Assembly (NCBI GenBank): GCA_029961685.1 | Contig: JARWKL010000008.1 | Location: 30,319,619 to 30,383,618 of the forward strand | Source: Aristolochia californica | Taxonomy: Eukaryota; Streptophyta; Magnoliopsida; Piperales; Aristolochiaceae | Direction of reading: 5' to 3' | DNA length: 64,000 nucleotides | Program-made: the position numbers and the translations under genes | Part shown: positions 23,719 through 35,792 of the stretch, one piece after another | How positions within the stretch are numbered: position 1 is the stretch's first letter | Layout of the letters: every line of letters starts with the position of its first letter | Notes under the pieces: model-generated | The model's input: only the letters and a program-made list of their open reading frames with translations | The model's database searches: none | Told to the model about the DNA's origin: nothing

Positions 23719-25641
23719 TGTTGGAAGATAAGCTCGAGCCCACATGACCAAGGAAGGCCCACATATCTAAGATTATTATACGATGAGCCACACGACCAAG
23801 GAAGGCCCACAAGATGGGCCCAAACCCATAAGAAGTAGGACCCACAGTGATTACCATGAGCTGGCATCCTTATCACATCAGTTGGAAGATCAAGAAGGAC
23901 TCGCACAAGTATCTTATCTTACGGTCACGTCAAAGAAAAGTTTTAGTTTGAGTTATGTTTGAAAATAAGTTCCTCCGTCATGGTTTCCTAATTGTGATAT
24001 AGAACACGAAAGAGAACCCATAAAATAGTGTCCCCAAAGAGACATAATAGCAGTAACTGTATATAACACAACCATCTTCCAACACATATAACACAAACCA
24101 AATATCATAGATGTAGCAATAAGTGATTCCAACTTGAACCAAGTATCATAAGTGATCGCAACTTGAACCAAATATCATAGATGTAGCAATAAGCCAAAAT
24201 AAGTGAGATGTATAAATAAGCCCTCAAACCAGGGAGAAGTGAGATATTTTTCTGATATATCAACTCAAATAGTGACGCAAAACAATTGGCTTAAATTAGG
24301 ATTTTCAATGTAACAGAATACCAGCATGACCTTTGATTCTTCCAATTCGAATATATCTTTCAATATAGATCAGATTGACATGAAATATTTTCCTTCTAAA
24401 AGTAGACTTAAATAAATTTCATCCAATTATAACTTAGCTTCATAAAATATAATTTTCAGAAGATAAATAATCTGATATATTTCGGTCTCTGTCATCTAGC
24501 CGAACTAAATACTATTTCTCCAGTTTTTTCCATAATGATCATTGACTCTTCAAAGATCAATATCTCCTTATAAAAAGATCATACTAAGGATTGGTTGAAT
24601 AGGTAAGAAAATAAACTTACGTATATTTCTTTTGATATATAATTCTCCATATAAAGTCTCTTTCTTGGTAGCATAAATTACCTCAGAATTTGAAGCTTTT
24701 TGTTGCCGGTCGAACCTCTTTTTCAATCTGACCTTTGCTGTTTCAAATATCGATTTATCTTTGTAGATAACTCAGATAAAAAAATTGGTTGAATAGTTAA
24801 AAGAATAGACTTATAGATATTTCTTTTGATATATATATTTCACCATATAAAGTCTGGTTCTTGATAGCGAAAAATACCTCGCAATATGAAGATTGTTGTT
24901 GTTGCTCGAACCTTTTTGCAATCTGATCTTCGCTCATTCAAATATTGACATCTTTCTGTAGATAACTCCGATTGGAACAAATCATTTTTATTTGGAAAGT
25001 AGACTAAAATATATTTCTGTAAATATATAATTTTTAATATGAAAAACTCCGTATAGAGGTAAAAATCGTAAGGAAATCTACAATATAGGGATTGAAAAAA
25101 ATAACTACTAACTAGACTTAGGGTTTAGGGTTTAGAGAAAAGGATCACATTACCTCCGTAAGTTGACCAAGTCAACTCACAGAACCTGCTCTGATACCAC
25201 GTTGAAGTCATGGAAAAGTTAAATACTTCATCGACATCAATAACTTTTTGTATTCAGAGTACATGAACCTCTATTTATAATAGAGGAAGGTAGTAGAGTC
25301 CAATTACAATAAAACTACCCTTGTCCCAATTACACCCAAACTCTAACACTTAAAGATAGTTCCTAACATAATTAAATAACTCAATATAGATAAAAGACAA
25401 ACATAACTCAAAATAAAACTCTTATTTGACGTGACCATAAGATAAGATACTTTTGTGAAACCTTCTTGATTTTCCTACTGATGTGATAAGGATGCCAGCT
25501 CATGGTAACCATTGTGGGTCCTACTTCTTATGGGTTTGGGCCCATCTTGTGGATCTTCTTTGGTCATGTGGCCTATCTTATAATACTCTTTTATATGTGG
25601 GCTTTCCTTGGTCGTGTGGGCTTGGGCCCTATCTTCCAACA
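23719..25641. mobile_element. Element A4: family A interior flanked by LTRs in opposite orientation
   Basis: 23719-23960 is the first ~240 bp of a family A LTR in plus orientation (TGTTGGAAGATAAGC onward). From 23961 the sequence flips to the minus strand and runs through the family A interior, starting in the minisatellite, to a primer site complement near 25190-25200 and a complete LTR at 25200-25641 ending CCAACA. A normal element would have its 3' LTR at the left in minus orientation; instead an inverted 5' LTR piece is joined. The satellite flanks do not match as a target duplication and about 50 bp of monomer is lost. Confidence 0.87.
25200..25641 (-). repeat. 5' LTR of A4
   Basis: 442 bp minus-strand LTR. 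The terminal CA (plus-strand TG) is mutated to CG; the TATA complement CTCTATTTATAAT lies near 25270. Directly adjacent to satellite at 25642. Confidence 0.9.
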
Positions 25642-28600
25642 CTAGGTAAGATTTTTTTGCTTGAAAAGTGTTTCTAGGAAACTTGAGGTAAGAATTTTTT
25701 GCTTGAAAAGTGTTACCTCAAAAAATGCACAAACAATGCCTTATAGTTGTACAAAGTATTGTGGTTTCACCAATAATTACATACCACAAAATTTTCAACT
25801 AGAAATGTGTTGCCAGAACACATGAGGCACTAATGGTCCATGGAGACATATTTTTACTAGAAATATTTTTCAAATGTTTTATGAAAAATACAAGAAAAAA
25901 GCTATATGGTTGGAGAAACTAAATTGCTTCACCAAAAAATGACTTACCACAATTTTCCTAGTAAGAATTTTCTGCTAGAAAACGTTTCCTGGAAACATGC
26001 ACTAGTGGTCCCTAGAGACGTGTTTTTACTAAAAGTATTTCTCCACTATTTACTACAAAAAAGGCATTAACCAGGTCTTATAGTGGTAGAAAGTAATTTG
26101 TTTCAGAAAAATTGCCTCACCACAAAATTTTTCTGGTAAAAACTCTTAGCTAGAAATGTTTTTCCAACAAACATGAGGCACTTATGTTGTTAGGAGACAT
26201 ATTTTTACTTGAAATAATTTTCCAATGTTTCTTGAAAAAATGCACTGACATGACCTTATAGTTGCAGGAAGTAATTTTTTTAAGCAAAAATTGGCTTACC
26301 AAAGAATTTTCCACATAAGAATTTTTAACAAGAAAAGTGTTTTCAAGAAAGATGATGTAGTTATGGTCCCTAGAGACATTTTCACAAGAAATATTGTGCA
26401 AATGTTTCCTAAAAAAAGGTACAACCATGGCTTTGTAGTTGTAGAAAGTAATTTGTTTCAAAAAAAATTGTGTTACCACAAAATTTTCCAGGTAAGAATT
26501 CTTTGCTAGAAATGTGTTTCCATAAAATATGCACTTATGGTCCTTGGAGACGTATTTTTAAAAGAATTATTTTTCCAACGTTTCATGAATAAGGGAACTA
26601 ACAAGGCCATAAAGTTGTAGAAAGTAATTAGTTTCAGTAAAAATTGCTATACCTCAAAATTTTCTAGATAAGAATTTTCAACTAGAAAAGTGAAAATATT
26701 TTTCCAATGTTCCTTAAAAAAAAAAGGCACTAACAAGGCCATACAGTTATAGAAGGTCATTTGTTTCAGCAAAAATTGTCTTACCACAGAATTTTCCTTG
26801 TAAGCATTATAGGCTAGAAAAGTGTTTCAAGGAAATATAAGGCACTAATGGTCCCTAGACACATATTTTTACTACAAATATTTTACCAACTTTTCTTGAA
26901 AAAAGGCTCCAACAAAGCCTTAAAGTTGTAAAATGTAATTTATTTCAGTAAAAATTGCCTTACCACCTATTTTTCTAGGTCTGAATTTTCAACGTTTCCA
27001 AAAACAAAATGCACTAACAAGGCCTTTAGTTGTTCAAAGTAATTTGATTCAGAAACATTTGCCTAATAAAAACTTTTCCAAGTAAAAATTTTTAGCTAGA
27101 AAAGTGTTTCTAGGAAACATGTGTCACTAATGGTCCTTACAGACGTATTTTTACTAGAAATACTTTTCCAATGTTTCTTGAAAAAATACACTAAAAAGGC
27201 CTTGTAGTTGTAGAAAGTAATTTGTTTCAACAAAATTTTACTGGTAAGAATTTTCAGCTCGAAAAGTGCTTCGTGTAAACATGATGCACTAATGATCCTT
27301 GGACACATATTTTTACTAGAAATATTTTTCCAACGTTTCTTGAAAAAATACATCAACAAGGCCTTATAGATGTAGAGAGTAATTTGTTTTAGCAAAAAAT
27401 GTTTTACCTCAAAAAATTTCCTGGTAAAATGTTTTTCTAGAAAAGTATTTCCAAGAAACATGAGGCATTAATGGTCCCTGGAGACATATTATTACAAGAA
27501 ATAACATTTCCTAAAAAAGGCACTAATAAGGCCTTATAGGGTTAAAATGTAATTTTCTCCACCAAAAATTGCCATACCACAATATTTTCCTGGTCAAATT
27601 TTTCAATGTTTCCAAAAAAAATGCACTTACAAGGCCTTATAGTTGTTAAAAGTAATTTGATTCAAAAAAAAGTTGGCTTACCAAAAAATTTACCTAGTAA
27701 GAATTTTTCGCTAGAAAAGTGTTTTCAGGAAACATGAGGCACTAATGGTCCCTATAGATATATTTTTAAAAGAAATATTTTTCCAATGTTTCAAGAAAAA
27801 ATACAATAACAAAGCCTTGTAGTTGTAGAAAGTAATTTGTTTCAGTAAAATTTTTTGAGTAGAAAATTTTCAGCTTGAAAAGTGTTTGGAGGAAAACAGG
27901 AGGCACTAATGGTCCATGGACACATATTTTGACTACAAATACTTTTCCAAGGTTTACTAAAAAAGTACACGAACAAGGCCATAAAGTTGCAGAAAGTTAT
28001 TTGTTTTAGTAAAAATTGTTTTAGCACAAAATTTTCCTTTTAAGAATTTTCCGCTAGAAAAGTGTTTCCTGGAAACATGAGGCACTAATGGTCCCTGGAG
28101 ATATTTTTTTTCTAGAAATACTTTTCCAACATTTCTTGAAAAAAAAAGCACTAAGAAGGCCTTATAGTTGTAAAATGTAATTTGATTCAGAAAAAACGCC
28201 TTGAGCAAAAACATTTCCAAGATAGAATTTTCAGCTAGAAATGTTTTTCTTGCATACGTGTTTTTACTAGAAATACTTTTCCAACATTTCCTAAAAAATA
28301 CATTAACAAGCCTTGTTGTTGTACAAAGTAATTAGTTTTAGTAAAATTTTCCTTGTAAGAATTTTTTGCTTGAATTTTTTTTCAAGGAAACATGAGGCAC
28401 TAAAGTCCCTGGATAGGTATTTTTACTATAAATACTTTTACAATGTTTCCTAAATAATGTACTAACAAGGTCTTTTAGTAGTAGAAAGTAATTTTTTTTA
28501 GCAAAATTTTGTTGCAAAGAATTTTCCTACAAAATTGTCCCTGGAGACGTATTTTTAATTGAAATACTTTGCCAATGTTTCCTGAAAAAAAGGCACTAAA

Positions 28601-29576
28601 AAAGCCTAATAGTTGTAGAAAGTAATTTGTTTTAGCAAAAATTTCCTTACCACAAATTTTTCCTAGTAATTGTTTTCGACTACAAAAGTGTTTCCAAGAA
28701 ACATGTGGCACTAATGGTCTGTGGAGACATATTATTACTAGAAGTACTTTTCTAATTTTTCCAAAAAAAGGCACTAACATGGGGTTAAAGTTTTAGAAAG
28801 TAATTTATTTCAGCAAAAATTGACTTACCAAAACAAATTTTAGTAAGATTTTTTTGCTAGAACAGTGTTTCCAGGAAACAAGAGATAGTCCTTGGAGATG
28901 TATTTATACTAGAAATATTTTCTAACATTTCCTGAAAAAAATGCACTAACAAGGCGTTATAGTTTTAAAACATAATTTGTTTCAGCAAAAATTGTCTTAC
29001 CACAAAATTGTCATATAAGAATTTTATGCTAGAAAAGTGTTTCCAACAAAGATGAGTCACTAATGGACCCTGGAGATGTATTTTTTCTAAATTTATGTTT
29101 TCCAATTTTTCCTTAAAAAAGGCTCTATCAAGCTCTTATAAATTTTGAAAGTAATTTGTTTTAATAAAAATTGCCTTACCACAAAATTTTCCTGGTAAGA
29201 ATTTTTAGCTAGAAAAGTGTTTCCAGGAAACATGAGGTTCTAAATATCTCTGAAGATGTATTTTTACTCGAAATACATTTCCAATGTTTCCTTAAAAAAT
29301 GCACAAACAATGCATTATATTTGTAGAAAGTACGGTGGTTTCACCAAAAATTGTCTTACCACAAAATTTTTTTAGTAAGAATTTTCAACTAGAAATGTTT
29401 TGCCAGGGCTCATCAGGAACTAATGGTCCCTAGAGACATACTTTTACTAGAAATAGATTTCTAACATTTCATGAAAAAATACCCGAAAAAGGCCTTATAG
29501 TTAGAGAAAGTAATTTGTTGTAGCCAAAATTGATTTACCACAAAATTTACCTAGTAAGAATATACTGCTAGAAAAG
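25642..29576. repeat. Satellite array, block 6
   Basis: About 23 monomers. Early on, around 25642-25730, monomers are rearranged. Marker features recur over long distance: a GTGGTTTCACCA monomer at about 25750 and 29335, each followed by a variant with ACATTTCATGAAAAA-type sequence, give a spacing near 3.59 kb. Short monomers formed by joining GAATTTTCA to CGTTTCC occur at about 26985 and 27598. Ends at the target duplication aaaag of a solo LTR. Confidence 0.94.
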
Positions 29577-29920
29577 TATTGAATTTAAGGAAAATAGAAA
29601 TACTTCATTGACTTCATTAACTTATTATAATCAGAGTACATGAACCTCTATTTATAATAGAGGAAGGTAGTAGTGTGCAATTATAATAAAACTACCTTTG
29701 TCCCAATTACACCCAATCTCTAACACTTAAAGATAAGTCCTAGAATAATTAAATAACTCAATATAGATAAAACACAAACATAACTCAAATTAGAACTCTA
29801 GGACGTGATGGTAAGATAATGATGCCTTTGTGAGTTACAAGGGGGTAGTGGTCTCTCTTATAATACTCTTAGATATGTGGGCCTTCCCTGGTCGTGTGAG
29901 CTGGTGCCCATCTTCAAACA
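29577..29920 (-). mobile_element. Element A5: solo LTR of family A, internally deleted
   Basis: A minus-strand LTR from CAAACA at 29920 to TATTGAATTT at 29577 (TG mutated to TA). It is flanked by aaaag at 29572-29576 and 29921-29925, a perfect target duplication inside a monomer. It is about 90 bp shorter than other copies because the middle segment with the CATGAGCTGGCATCC motif is deleted. It represents LTR-LTR recombination after insertion. Confidence 0.93.
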
Positions 29921-32137
29921 AAAAGTGTTTCCAGGAAACATGCACTTATGGTCCCTGGAGACGTATTTTTACTAAAAATAGTTTCCCAAAATTTCTTTTA
30001 AATGTCACTAACAAGGCCTTATAATTGTAGAAAGTAATTTGTTTTAGCAAAAATTACCTCACCACAAAATTTTCCTAGTAAAAATTCTCAGCTAGAAAAG
30101 TATTTCTAGTAAACATGAGGTACTTATCATGAGAAATATTTTTATTAGAAATACTTTTCCAATGTTTCAAATAAAAAATCAGTAACAAGGCCATATAGTT
30201 GTATAAAGTAATTTTTTTCTGTAAAAATTGTTTTATGAATTATAATTTTCGACTAGAAAAATGTTTCCAAGAAACATGAGGCACTAATGATCCCTGGAGA
30301 CGTATCCTAACTTGAAATATTTTTTGAATGTTTCCAGAAAAAATGCACTAACAGGACCTTCTAGTTGTAGGAAGTAATTTGTTTCAGCGAAAATTGCTTT
30401 ATAAAAAATAATTTTGGTAAGATTTCTCTGCTAGAAAAGTGTTTCCAATAAACATGAGGCACTTATGGTCCCTAGAGACGTATTTTTACAAGAAATACTT
30501 TACCAACATTTCAAGAAAAAAGGCACTAATAAGGCCTAAAAGTAGTAGAAAGTAATTAGTTTCAGAAAAAAAATGTAGACGAAAGAATTTTTAGTTACAA
30601 AATTTTTTCAAGGAAACATGAGGCACTAATGGTCCAAGGAGACGTATTTTTACTAGAAAATATTTTTCCAATGTTTCCTGGAAAAAAGGCACTACCAAGG
30701 CCATACTGTTATAGAAAGTAATTTATTTCGGCAAAAAATTCTTACCACAACAAGGTCTTATAGTATTTGAAAGTTATTTTATTTAAAAAAAATGGCTTAC
30801 CAAAAAAATTTTCTAGTAAGAATTTTTGGCTAGAAAAGTGTTTCCAGAAAACATGAAGCACTAATGGTCCATGCAGATGAATTTTGACTAGAAATACTTA
30901 TCCAACTTTTCCTAAAAAAAATGCACTTACAAGGTCTTGTAGTTGTAGAAATTAATTTGTTTCAGCAAAATTTTCTTGGTAAGAATTTTCATATTGAAAA
31001 GTGTTTCGAGGAAATATGAGGAACTATTGGTCTCTAGAGATGTATTTTTACTAGAAATACTTTTCCAATGTTTCCTTAAAAATACACTAACAACACCTTA
31101 TAGTTGTAGAAAATAATTTTTTATAGCAAAACATTTCTTAGCACAAAATTTTCTTGTTAAGAATTCTCGACTAGAAAGGAGTTTCTAGGAAACTTGAGGC
31201 ACTTATGGTTCCTGGAGACGTATTTTAACAAGAACTATTTTTCCAACATTTAATGAACAAAGGAACTAACAAGACCTTGTAGTTGTAGAAAGTAATTAGT
31301 TTCATAAAAAAATGCCTTACCTAAAAATTTTCAAGGTAAGAAATTTTAACTAGAAAAGTGTTTCAGGGAAACTTGAAGCACTAATGATCCAAGGAGTTAC
31401 TAAAAAATATTTTTCCAATGTTTTTTGAAAAACAAAAAGCACTAAGACGGCCATAATGTTATAGAATGTAATTTGTTTAAGTAAAAATAGCTTTACCACA
31501 AAATTTTCTTAGAAATAATTTTTAGCTAGAAAAGTGTTTCCTGGAAACATAAGGCATTAATGGTCCCTAGAGATGTATATTTACTAAAAAATAATATTCC
31601 AACATTTCTTTAAAAAAAAGGCTCTAACAAGGCCTGAAATTTGTAAAATGAAATTTGTTTCAGCAAAAAATTGCCTTACTACATATTTTTCTGGTAAGGA
31701 TTTTCAACGTTTGCTAAAAAATGCACTAACAAGGCCTTATAGTGAAAGTAATTTGATTACGAAAAAATTGTCTTACCAACAAATTTTCTTGTAAGAATTT
31801 TCTGCTAGAAAAGTGTTTCTTGGAAACATGAGGCACTAATGGTCCCCATAAACATATTTTTACTAAAAATATTTTCCAACGTTCCCTGAAAAAATGAACT
31901 ACCAAGGCCTTGTACTTTTAGAAAGTAATTTGTTTCAAGAAAATTTTCCTGGTAAGAATTTTCATCTTGAAAAGTGTTTCGAGGAAACATGAGGCACTAA
32001 TCGTCCTTGGAGACATATTTTTATTAGAAATATTTTCCATTGTTTTCTAAAAATACTCTGGAAAAAGGCCATATAGTGGGACAAAGTAATTTGTTTCAAA
32101 AAAGAAATATTTACCTCAAAATTTTCCTAGAAAAAAT
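29921..32137. repeat. Satellite array, block 7
   Basis: About 13 monomers. A variant with GTAATTAGTTTCA occurs at about 30550 and again at 31300, and a GGCCATA..GTTATAGAA variant at about 30705 and 31460. This indicates a local duplication of about 750 bp. The same pair is present once in block 6 (26625 and 26740). Confidence 0.93.
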
Positions 32138-32275
32138 TGTTAGGGATTAGACACCCTAATTCAAAACTAACGAGTGCAACAACAACAATCGTAGAAGAAA
32201 GGAAAATCAAGCAAACAAAAACACACAAGATTTGTACAGGTTCACCACTCTTTGCCAGTCTACTCACCCTTCTCG
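32138..32275 (+). repeat. Dispersed repeat X, left half
   Basis: Starts TGTTAGGGATTAGACACCC at the satellite boundary and runs to AGGTTCACCACTCTTTGCC. The last part resembles the start of the copy at 22235 (AGGTTTGCCTC). The matching right half lies at 35600-35792, so X appears to be split by the copia fragments between. Confidence 0.6.
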
Positions 32276-33893
32276 ACCCTGATAAGTATGGTTTCTCCTC
32301 CCATGTATCTCTTGCAACTACTTTATCTTCTATTTCTATGCTCTCTTGCTACAAAGATGCAATGTCACATGAGTGTTGGCAAAAGGCAATGCAAACAGAA
32401 CTACAAGCTCTAGAGGAGAATCACACTTGGGATATTGTTACCGCACCCCCCGCCCCCCTCCACATTCTGCTATTTGGCCTCTTGGGAGTAAATGAGTTTT
32501 TTCTATCAAGCTGCTTTCAGATGGACCTTTGGATCTATACAGAGCCAGCCTTGTAGCGCTGGGGAACAAGCAGAAATATAGGATTGATTATGAGGATACA
32601 TTTGCTCCAGTTTCCAAGATGACCACATTTCAAACCATATTAGCCATTACAGCCTCACAGTCGTGGCCACTGCATCAGATGGGTGTAAAGAATGCCTTTC
32701 TCCAAGGTGATCTACAAGAGGATATCTACATGAAGCTTCCCTCTGGTATGACTACTTCTTCCCTTAATGTTGTCTGCAATCTATGCCATCCTCTATATGG
32801 GCTTAAGCAAGCTCCTGAGATTGGTTTGACAAGTTTCACGGTACACTTATTCTCCACAAGTTTACATAGAGTTAGTACGATTCCTCTATCTTCTATCACA
32901 AATCTATCGCGGGCATGGTCATTCTCTTGGTTTATGTGGATGACATTATCATTACTGGCACTGACTCTAGCCTAATTACTAAGCTTCAGCAGGTGTTGCA
33001 TGCAACTTTTCTTATGAAGGATCTTGGCCAGCTCACGTACTTCTTTGGGATGGAAGTACGTCATCGACCCAACGGTATTTTCTTAAACCATCATAAGTAT
33101 ATTCAAGATATTATTACTCTATCTAGTTTGGAGGACACTTCATTGATCGCTACTCCTATGGATGTCAATGTCAAATACAGGAAAGATGAAGGGCTCTTCT
33201 TGATGATCCTACTATCTATCGACGCCTAGTTGGGAGTTTCATATACTTGACCACAACTCATCCCGACATCTCCTGTGTCGTTCATCAGGTTCGTCAATTT
33301 ATGTCTTCTCCTCAGCATCTTCATCTTGCGGTAGTTTAGCACATCATCCACTATTTGCGAGGTTCTCCTACCCGTGGATTATTCTTTTCTATAGGCTACA
33401 TGCTTCGACTTGATACCTACAATGATGCTGATTGGGCTGGGTGCCCCGATACCCATCGCTCTACTATAGGTTGGTGTGTGTTTTTAGGGGATGCATTGAT
33501 TTCTTGGAAATGTAAGAAACAAGACTGGGTGTCCAAGTCCTCTATAGAGGCCGTGTATCATGTCATGTCTACTGTGTGTTCCAAAATTATATGGCTACGC
33601 AGTCTTCTTGTTGAGCTCTATTCTTCAGACTATCCCTATACTTCTCCATGCGGATAATAGGAGTGCTATTCTGATTGTTGCCAACAGTGTTTTTCATGAG
33701 CGCACCAATCACATTGAGGTTGATTGTCACTCTATCCATGACACTTTGGAGCGCCGGGTAATATCTCTTCCATACATCTCTTTGGATCTTCAAATGGTTG
33801 ATGTCTTCACCAAAGCATTGTCTCAACCCCAACATAATTTTCATATTGGCAAATTGTAACTAGTTGACTTCCCAACATCAATTTGAGGGGGGA
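32276..33893 (+). pseudogene. Copia RT and RNase H remnant, plus strand
   Basis: From about 32340 the reading gives ECWQKAMQTELQALEENHTW, DYEDTFAPVSKMTT, YGLKQAP and an intact active-site motif LVYVDDIIITGTD near 32925-32965. RNase H follows (33400-33657, NDADWAGCPDTHRS; 33560-33859, HERTNHIEVDCH and VDVFTKALSQ). Frame changes occur near 32500, 32850, 33225 and 33655. Gag, protease and integrase are absent, so the element is 5'-truncated. A polypurine tract TTTGAGGGGGGATG sits at about 33881-33894. It belongs to a different copia family from the left-end element and family B. Confidence 0.9.
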
Positions 33894-34123
33894 TGTTACC
33901 ATATGTTGGAATGTATATAAGATAAGTTTTATGTTAATATTTTTTGTATAAATTATGACATGTACATAGGTTAATTAGAAAGGGATTAGTTGGGTTGGGT
34001 TGCATTGTATTTAGCCCATGGGCTGTATTGTAATTTACCTAACCCTAAGTTTAAATAGTAAAGAAGAAGAAGGGAGCCGCAATCCCATTTTTCCAGCCTC
34101 CTTGGTGTCTTCTTGCTCACAAT
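33894..34123 (+). repeat. Probable 3' LTR of the plus-strand copia remnant
   Basis: Starts TGTTACCATATGTTGG right after the polypurine tract; about 230 bp with an AAACTCAAAGC boundary to a minisatellite. No second LTR copy is present, so the extent is uncertain. Confidence 0.5.
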
Positions 34124-34330
34124 AAACTCAAAGCTTAATGCTCTTCTCCTTGGCTATTCTGTCAGCCTCTTGTGGTGGTGTTTCTGTCCACCAAACTCAG
34201 AGCTTGGAACTGTTGCTCTTGGTTGTGTCGTCAGTCTCATTTGGTGATGGTTCTGTCCATGCAAACTCAGAGTTGGGAGCTCTTATCCTAGATGTTCTGT
34301 CAGCCTTCAGTGGTGGACGTTGGGTGTTCT
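34124..34330 (+). repeat. 69-bp minisatellite, three copies
   Basis: Units begin AAACTC at 34124, 34193 and 34263 (periods 69 and 70 bp), each with a CTGTCAGCCTC-like and a GTGGTGG/GGTGATGG segment. It lies at the junction between two oppositely oriented copia remnants. Confidence 0.85.
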
Positions 34331-34369
34331 CATCAGGCTTCAATCGTCTAGAAATCTTTTCCAGCACCC

Positions 34370-35560
34370 AAATCCTTAATTGCAAACTTCTTGGACAACT
34401 CTCTTTTCACCTTATCTATTTCCTATTTACAAGCACCTACTATCAATGTGTCATCAATATATAGTAGTAGAATGGTGTAGGAGTCATCAAGCTTCTTTAG
34501 ATAACAACAATGATCCATCTAGCACCTCAAGAAATCAATACTACTCATGAAGATGTCAAAATTCTTATACCACTATCTTGAAGCCAATTTAAGACCATCC
34601 AAGAGATTTTGAAGTTTGCACACCATTTTCTCCTTTCCTTGTGCTTTGAAACCCTATGTCTGCATCATGTAAATTTCTTCCTCCAAATCACCATGAAGAA
34701 ATGTTGTCTTTACATCCAACTTCTCTAAGTGTAAGTCTTCATTTGCCACTAATTGAAACATTGTTCTAATAGTAGTCAATTTCACTACTGGAGAGAAAAT
34801 CTTAGTGTAGTCAATGCCTTTTTTTGTTGAATGCCCTTTACATGCAGTCTTGCTTTGTACCACTTGTTGCCATCATCTTCATCTTTTATTCGGTACACCC
34901 ATTTATTCTTCAAGTCCTTCCCTTCTGGTAACTCAGTCAATTGCCATGTCTGATTGTATAACAATTAATCCATCTCATCCTTCATGGCCAACTCCCACTT
35001 GGTTGATTCATCAACTTGCACGGCTTCCTCATAACTCTCTGGTTCACCTTTATCAGTCAACAAAATATAATTCAACGTAAGGGAGTATCTCTGTGGTGGT
35101 CTGCTAGATCTGAAAGATCTCCTACATTCAGTCACAAGAATGTCCTGATTTACTTATGGTGGTATATTTTTCAAGTCTTCCTAAGAAATATTCTCCATCT
35201 CAATGACTGGAAGATCTCTCAACTGAATCACATCAGACTTCTTAGCTTCATTACTTGTACTCTCAGAATCTATTCTCAACCTATCTTTATAAAAGGCACC
35301 TTAATTGAAGATCACATTCTTGCTCTTGATAACCTTACAACTTTGGTCATCCCAAAAATGATAATCAAACTCAGTACGACCATAGCCAATAAAAAAATAT
35401 ATATCTTAGATTTAGCATCAAGTTTACTCCTAATAGTAGAATCAATATGAATATAAGAAACACAACCAAAAACTTTCAAGAAAGAAAGGTTTACCTCTTT
35501 GCCGATCCAAAACTCTTCTGTTACTTTACAATCCATGGTGTTGAAGGACCTCTGTTGATC
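34370..35560 (-). pseudogene. Copia integrase C-terminus and RT remnant, minus strand
   Basis: Minus-strand reading: 35536-35312 gives FLKVFGCVSYIHID and SKIYIFL (integrase C-terminal region). 34863-34654 gives KGIDYTKIFSPVVKLTTIR and LDVKTTFLHGDLEEEIYM (RT). Downstream to about 34370 is RT beyond YGLK (LDGLKLAS-type). No LTR, gag or RNase H is present. It faces the plus-strand copia remnant tail to tail. Confidence 0.85.
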
Positions 35561-35599
35561 AAATAGGGGGAGGTGTTAATAGCCTTAGAACCAAAACAT

Positions 35600-35792
35600 C
35601 TTTGGCAATCTCCTATCTTCCATTGCTGGAATAATTCACTATGAAGATGAAATAGTTTACATGAGATATCGCACACACTCACAAGTGTTTTTCTCTAACC
35701 TCTCTCGGGATGCAACTCAAAATCCTTCTTCGTGATGATGATGAAACCCTAATAGCGGTTCAGCATAATGTTTTGATTAGGCTCCACTACTT
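35600..35792. repeat. Dispersed repeat X, right half
   Basis: Matches the copy at 22235-22452 through TATCTTCC..TTGCTG, a GAAGATGAAATAGTTTAC segment and TTTTTCTCTAACCTCTCTC. Ends CTCCACT at the satellite edge. Together with 32138-32275 it reconstitutes one repeat unit interrupted by about 3.3 kb. Confidence 0.6.

Noticed and set aside
27096..28780. Several minus-strand open frames of 60-120 codons in the satellite (also at 4536, 6187, 11135, 26150, 31805), all with similar peptides rich in F, L, K and N
   Set aside because: They are translations of successive monomers. Monomer lengths are not multiples of three, frames change between copies, and stops are frequent; nothing indicates selection on a protein.
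33587..33844. A minus-strand frame of 85 codons
   Set aside because: Antisense to the copia RNase H, which has the recognisable motifs.
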